A stretch of DNA of 10,798 nt from Chitinivibrionales bacterium. GTDB lineage: Bacteria > Fibrobacterota > Chitinivibrionia > Chitinivibrionales > JANQEN01. Position 1 is the stretch's first letter; each line of letters opens with the position of its first letter. The notes under the pieces were generated by a model, which saw nothing but the letters and a program-made list of their open reading frames with translations, searched no databases and had not been told where the DNA came from. Below are positions 6,539 through 10,798 of the stretch, piece by piece. The stretch spans positions 1-10,798 of the forward strand of contig JAUVGS010000025.1 of NCBI GenBank assembly GCA_030593665.1. The letters are read 5' to 3'. The position numbers and the translations under genes were made by a program.

Positions 6539-6656
6539 AGTAACCGTTTAAGGGTTTAGGGTTCAAGGGTTTAGGGTTGAGGGTTGAAGGGTTGAGGGTT
6601 GAAGGGTTGAAATCTAAAATCTAAAATCCAAAATCTAAAATTAAAGAACGGTTACT
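6539..6656 (+). repeat. Inverted-repeat-bounded element with two heptamer arrays (MITE-like), complete copy
   Basis: A perfect 10-bp inverted pair, AGTAACCGTT at 6539-6548 and AACGGTTACT at 6647-6656, encloses 98 bases made almost wholly of short tandem repeats. The first array, 6552-6612, has eight units of GGGTTTA, GGGTTCAA, GGGTTGA or GGGTTGAA. The second, 6611-6641, repeats AATCTAA/AATCCAA. The same left terminus followed by a 7-bp array occurs again at 10684. No transposase is encoded and I see no clear target-site duplication. The boundaries are direct observation; the idea of a mobile family is inference from the two copies. Confidence 0.8.
6592..6627 (+). promoter_or_regulatory. Possible sigma-70-type promoters formed at the array junction
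   Basis: TTGAGG at 6592-6597 lies 17 bases before TAAAAT at 6615-6620, and TTGAAG at 6599-6604 lies 17 bases before TAAAAT at 6622-6627. The G-rich array thus supplies -35-like units and the A-rich array -10-like units in matching phase. They point toward the CoA-ligase gene at 6698. AT-rich repeats give such matches easily, so confidence is low. Confidence 0.3.
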
Positions 6657-6697
6657 AAATATATAGGTTTTACATTTTCAGAAAGATAAATGACAAA

Positions 6698-8803
6698 ATG
6701 AGTTTTGAAAAGCTAATACGACCGAATTCCGTTGCAATAGTCGGCGCCTCTGCGCAACCCACCAAGGTCGGACACGCGGTACTTAAAAACATTTTAAACG
6801 ACGGTTATGAAGGAGATGTGTATCCTGTCAATCCCACTGCACTGGAGATACTTGGAAATAAATGTTATCGCTCGCTGCAGGATATACCCGGCGAGGTTGA
6901 CCTGGCTGTTATTGTTGTCAAGCGCGACCTGGTGGCCTCGATACTCAAAGATTGTGTGAGTAAATCGGTAAAGGCTGTTATTATTATTACAGCAGGATTC
7001 AGTGAATTGGATAAAGAGGGGGGAAAACTTCAGCAGGAAATCACCCGGATTGCCAGATCCGGTACTATTACAATGATGGGACCTAATTGTGTCGGCTTGA
7101 TCAATCCATCGCATAAATTAAATGCTTCTTTTGGCCTTCCCATAAGAGAACCCGGTTCTATTGCGATTATTTCACAATCAGGCGCCCTTATCACGTCAAT
7201 TCAGGATATAGCATCCAGCAACAGGATCGGTTTTTCTGTTTTAGCGTCAATCGGTAATAAAGCTTCTCTTGATGAAGTAGACTTTCTTGTACGTCTGAAA
7301 GATGAGGAGAATACCAGGGTGATCGCCGCCTATCTTGAAGATATTCCCCGGGGGCAGGAGTTTATGCGTGTAGCGGAAGGGATTGCAAAGGTAAAGCCGA
7401 TTGTGATTCTTAAATCCGGAAGGACTGAAACTGGGGCAAAAGCCGCATCTTCACACACCGGCAGCCTTGCCGGCGCTGATTCCGCATATGAATCCGCATT
7501 TCGACGGACCGGTGTTATCAGGGCGGATTCTGTAGAAAACCTTTTTGATATTTCAATGGCATTTGCCTATCAACCGCTTCCAAAGGGAAACCGGGTTGCA
7601 GTTCTTACCAACGCAGGCGGTCCTGGTATTATGATGTCCGATGCTTTGGAGATAGCTGGATTAAAAATTCCACAGCCAGACAAAGAAACAGAAGCACAAT
7701 TGTCGCGTGTTTTATCTACGGCCGGCTCGGTGCACAATCCGGTTGACTTGTTGGGAGATGCTGATGCGGAATTGTATGGAAAGGCTATTGACATTTTGTT
7801 GGGCAGCGATTCTTTTGACAGTTTAATTGTCATCCTTGCACCGCAGAGAATGACCCCAAGTGAATCAATCGCTCAAAAAGTGGTTGACATTTCAAAAAAG
7901 TACAACAAACCGGTTCTATCCTGTTTTATGGGTGCTGATGCTATTGCAAAAGGTGTTGCGCTACTCAGGGAAGAAAAAATTCCTCAATATTCTGTCCCTG
8001 AGCGGGCGGCAAAGGTTATGATGGAAATGGTAATTTACAGCCAATACAAATCGCGTCCTTTACGGATGGCAGAACGTTTCGCGGTTAATAAAAACCCGGT
8101 TGTCAAAATTCTCAGAGCCTATACTTCACGTCAGAAACATGAAATTGGCGAGGTCGATGCAAAGACTATATTAAAGGCATATAATTTTGATGTTCCTCCC
8201 GGCATAATGGCCTCAACCGTTGAAGAAGCCGTGAACTTCGCCGATGAGAACGGCTACCCGGTCGCCATGAAGATTTCCAGTCCTGATATCCTGCATAAAT
8301 CCGATATGGGAGGCGTGAAGATCGGTCTTAACAGCAGGGCCGAAGTTGAAGACGCCTTTGAACTTATGATGATTCGGATTAAAAGAAAAATGCCCGAAGC
8401 TGAGATACGGGGGGTGTTGGTTGAAAAAATGGTTAAAGGCGGCAGGGAAGTGATTCTTGGGATGAAGAGAGATGCTCAATTCGGCCCCAATTTACTATTT
8501 GGACTGGGAGGGATTTTTGTTGAAATTCTTAAAGATATCACCTTCAGCCTTGCACCCGTTACTGCAGAGGAGTGCAGGAAAATGATAAAATTAACAAAGA
8601 GCTATAAGCTTCTGACAGGAGTGCGGGGTGAAAAAGGGGTGGACATTGATGCTGTTGTGTTGTCTCTTCAACGAATGTCACAACTGGTAATGGACTTTCC
8701 CGAAATTGAAGAAATTGATATTAATCCTTTGCTGGCCGGTCAGAAGGGGGATGGAGCCTTTGTCGTGGATGCCCGAATTATACTATCGAAGAAAGGGGAA
8801 TAA
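6698..8803 (+). CDS. Acetate-CoA ligase (ADP-forming), fused alpha-beta acyl-CoA synthetase
   Basis: This cytoplasmic enzyme reversibly converts acyl-CoA, ADP and phosphate to the organic acid, ATP and CoA. At 701 residues it has the usual length of the fused family. An N-terminal CoA-binding Rossmann domain (about 1-130, VAIVGAS at 12-18, GPNCVG at 128-133) is followed by two succinyl-CoA-ligase-like domains (SQSG at 159-162, SSHTGSLAG around His253) and a C-terminal ATP-grasp domain from about 475 (VAMKISSPDILHKSDMGGV, ending EIDINPLLAG). His253 matches the phosphorylated histidine of the alpha part. His533 in LHKSD matches the second, beta-side histidine described for archaeal ADP-forming enzymes. 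So it looks catalytically complete. The acyl substrate cannot be read. The ribosome site is weak (GAAAG at 6681-6685), and the only upstream space is the repeat element. It lies one base upstream of the next gene, with which it surely forms an operon. Confidence 0.93.
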   Translation: MSFEKLIRPNSVAIVGASAQPTKVGHAVLKNILNDGYEGDVYPVNPTALEILGNKCYRSLQDIPGEVDLAVIVVKRDLVASILKDCVSKSVKAVIIITAGFSELDKEGGKLQQEITRIARSGTITMMGPNCVGLINPSHKLNASFGLPIREPGSIAIISQSGALITSIQDIASSNRIGFSVLASIGNKASLDEVDFLVRLKDEENTRVIAAYLEDIPRGQEFMRVAEGIAKVKPIVILKSGRTETGAKAASSHTGSLAGADSAYESAFRRTGVIRADSVENLFDISMAFAYQPLPKGNRVAVLTNAGGPGIMMSDALEIAGLKIPQPDKETEAQLSRVLSTAGSVHNPVDLLGDADAELYGKAIDILLGSDSFDSLIVILAPQRMTPSESIAQKVVDISKKYNKPVLSCFMGADAIAKGVALLREEKIPQYSVPERAAKVMMEMVIYSQYKSRPLRMAERFAVNKNPVVKILRAYTSRQKHEIGEVDAKTILKAYNFDVPPGIMASTVEEAVNFADENGYPVAMKISSPDILHKSDMGGVKIGLNSRAEVEDAFELMMIRIKRKMPEAEIRGVLVEKMVKGGREVILGMKRDAQFGPNLLFGLGGIFVEILKDITFSLAPVTAEECRKMIKLTKSYKLLTGVRGEKGVDIDAVVLSLQRMSQLVMDFPEIEEIDINPLLAGQKGDGAFVVDARIILSKKGE

Positions 8804-8804
8804 T

Positions 8805-10661
8805 ATGAGTCCATGGAGGGAGATGTATGACAAAAAAAATGTTTCTCCCGGCAAGGCCATAGGAATGATTAAACCGGGCGCCCGGATTTTTATCGGTACC
8901 GGCTGCGGTCAACCGCAAATCATTGTGGAAGAACTGGTGAAAAGTAACACTATTGTTGATGCGGAAATTTACCATCTTCTCACCCACGGAGTGGCTCCGT
9001 ATATTGCTGAAAAATACAGCAGCAAATTCAGGACGTGCAGTTTCTTTCTTGCGCCGAATGTACGGGAAGGCATTACCGGTGGACGCGGCGACTATGTACC
9101 GATCTGTATCAGTGACATTCCTTCCCTGTTTAAGACCGGCAAGATTTCAATTGACGTCGCGCTTATTCAGACAAGCCCTCCGGATCGATATGGAAACCTG
9201 AGCCTGGGTATTTCAGTTGATATTGTAAAATCAGCGGTGGAAAACAGTTTGGTGGTTATCGCAGAAGTAAATGAAAAAATGCCAAGGACGTTGGGCAATT
9301 CATGTATTTCGATTGATATGGTGGATGCCATTGTTGAAAGTGATAAGGATATTCTGGAATATCAGTTACCCGAGCCGGATGGTGCTGTCGATGCAATAGC
9401 GAAAAATGTCGCTTCGCTCATTGAGAACGGTTCAACCGTTGAAGTCGGTATAGGAAATATTCCACAGGCGGTTCTGAAGTATCTTAGCGAAAAACACGAC
9501 ATCGGCATTCATACGGAGATGTTTAATGATGCGATAATTCCGTTGGTGGAAAGCGGGGTTATAAACGGCAGCCTCAAGACGATTAACCGGGGAAAGGTAA
9601 CGGCGAGTTTCTGCTATGGCACAAGAAAACTCTACGACTACATTCATGAAAATCCGTTTTTTGAGTTCCGCCCGTCTGAATATGTCAATGACCCGTTTAT
9701 CATCAGTCAGCATACTAAAATGGTAGCGGTGAATGTCGCCCTTGAAGTTGACATGACCGGCCAGGTATGTTCCGATTCGATTGGCTACAGTTTCTATAGT
9801 GGATTTGGCGGGCAGGTTGACTTTACCCGTGGCGCTGCAAGAGCCAAGGAAGGTAAAGCAATTATAGCGCTTCCATCAACTGCCAGGAATGGAACAATTC
9901 CCCGGATTGTACCCAGGCTTTCGGAAGGAGCCGGCGTTGTCGTGTCACGCGCTGATGTTCGATATGTTGTGACCGAGTATGGTATTGCGGATCTTTTTGG
10001 CAAAAGTATCAGGGAGCGTGTGTTAGCCCTGGCAGAAATTGCACATCCTGATTTTCAGAATGATATTCTCAGGGAAGCAAAGAATCGTAAATATATTTTC
10101 CCTCACCAGAAGGAGTTACCTCCGAAAACATCGAACTATCTGAAAGAACACATCGTGCATAAAGCTTTGGCAGACGGTACGAAACTGTTATTCCGTCCCA
10201 TTAAACCGACTGATGATAAGTTATTACGTGATATGTGCTACACTCTTTCCGAACGGTCTATTGCATTCAGGTTTTTCAGTTCGGTAAAAGCATTCCCCCA
10301 TAAATTCATTCAGGATTTTACCAATATTGACTATGCAAAGGATATGGCGATTGGTGCACTTATACAGGATACCGGCGGAGAACAGATTATAGGAGCGGGG
10401 CATTATTATTTAAACCAGGCAACAAACCGGGCGGAAGTTTCATTTCTGGTAAGAGATGACTGGCAGTCAAAAGGTATTGGAACATATTTACTGGAGATGT
10501 TGACCGACATTGCCAAGAAAAGAGGAATCACAGGATTTGAAGCAAGCGTTCTTGCGAAAAATCATACTATGTTATCGGTGTTTTATAATTCAGGTTACAA
10601 GGTCTCTACTAAAAAAGAGGAAGATATGTATGTAATAACGTATGACATAAGGGGAAAATAA
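8805..10661 (+). CDS. Acetyl-CoA hydrolase/CoA-transferase fused to a GNAT acetyltransferase
   Basis: This 618-residue protein has two parts. Residues 1 to about 440 are an acetyl-CoA hydrolase / 4-hydroxybutyrate CoA-transferase-type enzyme, which moves CoA between carboxylic acids. Glu238 in GIHTEMFND is at the place of the catalytic glutamate of the 4-hydroxybutyrate transferase, and GFGGQVDFTRGA (333-344) is the family's glycine-rich loop. From 461 a GNAT domain begins with LLFRPIKPTD; its acetyl-CoA pyrophosphate loop is Q-S-K-G-I-G at 554-559. This GNAT subtype (RPI.PTD, then LSERSI.FRFFS) resembles that of Pat protein acetyltransferases, which are normally fused to an ADP-forming CoA-ligase domain like the neighbouring gene. 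The ATG at 8805 is chosen because AAAGGGGAA (8792-8800) is well placed and the start follows the previous stop by one base; an in-frame start at 8706 would overlap the ligase. Hydrolase versus transferase activity cannot be settled from sequence. Confidence 0.9.
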   Translation: MSPWREMYDKKNVSPGKAIGMIKPGARIFIGTGCGQPQIIVEELVKSNTIVDAEIYHLLTHGVAPYIAEKYSSKFRTCSFFLAPNVREGITGGRGDYVPICISDIPSLFKTGKISIDVALIQTSPPDRYGNLSLGISVDIVKSAVENSLVVIAEVNEKMPRTLGNSCISIDMVDAIVESDKDILEYQLPEPDGAVDAIAKNVASLIENGSTVEVGIGNIPQAVLKYLSEKHDIGIHTEMFNDAIIPLVESGVINGSLKTINRGKVTASFCYGTRKLYDYIHENPFFEFRPSEYVNDPFIISQHTKMVAVNVALEVDMTGQVCSDSIGYSFYSGFGGQVDFTRGAARAKEGKAIIALPSTARNGTIPRIVPRLSEGAGVVVSRADVRYVVTEYGIADLFGKSIRERVLALAEIAHPDFQNDILREAKNRKYIFPHQKELPPKTSNYLKEHIVHKALADGTKLLFRPIKPTDDKLLRDMCYTLSERSIAFRFFSSVKAFPHKFIQDFTNIDYAKDMAIGALIQDTGGEQIIGAGHYYLNQATNRAEVSFLVRDDWQSKGIGTYLLEMLTDIAKKRGITGFEASVLAKNHTMLSVFYNSGYKVSTKKEEDMYVITYDIRGK

Positions 10662-10683
10662 AAATAGTAATTGGATGTTTAGA

Positions 10684-10798
10684 AGTAACCGTTCAGGGGG
10701 TCGGAGGATTGAGGATTGAGGATTGAGGATTGAGGATTGAGGATTGAGGATTGAGGATTGAGGATTGAGGATTGAGGATTGAGGATTGAGGATTGAGG
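10684..10798 (+). repeat. Second copy of the inverted-repeat element, cut by window end
   Basis: AGTAACCGTT at 10684-10693 is identical to the left terminus of the 6539-6656 element and in the same orientation. After CAGGGGGTCG comes a 7-bp tandem array GAGGATT from 10704 to the last base, 13 full units plus four bases with no interruption. The unit is GGATTGA in another register, one base from the GGGTTGA of the first copy. The right inverted arm, AACGGTTACT, would be expected outside the window. Confidence 0.8.

Noticed and set aside
6552..6611. Eukaryotic (plant) telomere contamination because of GGGTTTA units
   Set aside because: Units are irregular (7 and 8 bases, mixed TTTA/TTGA/TTCAA), the array is only about 60 bases, it lies within a bounded element between bacterial genes, and a related array recurs at 10704.
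1146..6656. Relationship between the GTTAC operators and the element termini AGTAACCGTT
   Set aside because: They share only GTAAC. The operators lack the adjoining tandem arrays and the match is short enough to be chance.
6690..6701. Tiny upstream frame ATG-ACA-AAA-TGA overlapping the ligase start
   Set aside because: Three codons only, and the overlap can arise by chance in AT-rich sequence. No attenuation-type structure accompanies it.
6611..10798. CRISPR array
   Set aside because: Repeats are 7-8 bases and directly adjacent, with no unique spacers of 25-40 bases and no cas genes.

Overview
The window looks like a chromosomal stretch from an anaerobic, environmental bacterium. The DNA is moderately AT-rich. 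It carries a near-consensus sigma-54 promoter, a large set of single-domain response regulators, an ADP-forming acyl-CoA synthetase and a CoA-transferase/GNAT fusion. This mix recalls Desulfobacterota (former Deltaproteobacteria) and similar lineages, but nothing here fixes the phylum.

Layout. (1) 1-888, minus strand: a phosphate-binding protein PstS, cut by the window edge at its C-terminus. (2) 889-1356: a 468-base divergent intergenic region with a cluster of GTTAC/GTAAC half-sites, two of them in the same spaced dyad, then a -24/-12 promoter placed almost on top of the next start codon. (3) 1357-6516, plus strand: a signalling cluster. It holds a degenerate receiver, a membrane Cache-HAMP histidine kinase, two paralogous CheY-like receivers, a receiver-kinase hybrid whose ATPase domain stops short, a small unrecognised protein (Cys-Pro-Gly-Pro near the N-terminus), and a canonical single-domain receiver. 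None of these proteins has a DNA-binding or enzymatic output domain. (4) 6539-6656: a short element with 10-bp inverted termini enclosing two heptamer-type tandem arrays. (5) 6698-10661: two closely spaced genes, an ADP-forming acetate-CoA ligase and an acetyl-CoA hydrolase/CoA-transferase fused to a GNAT acetyltransferase. (6) 10684-10798: a second copy of the element, in the same orientation, running off the window.

How the parts may work together (inference). The Cache kinase senses an extracytoplasmic small molecule and phosphorylates several stand-alone receivers, which pass, split or drain the phosphate. The cluster is probably transcribed from the sigma-54 promoter by an enhancer-binding activator encoded outside the window, with the GTTAC dyads as its upstream sites. 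The two CoA genes form an acyl-CoA/organic-acid module that could conserve energy as ATP, with the GNAT domain as a possible acetylation regulator. The repeat elements bracket this pair, and each begins 22 bases after a stop codon.

The most unusual items are the inverted-repeat-bounded element family with variable heptamer arrays, the sigma-54/enhancer layout with an almost leaderless start, and the truncated hybrid kinase abutting an orphan gene.
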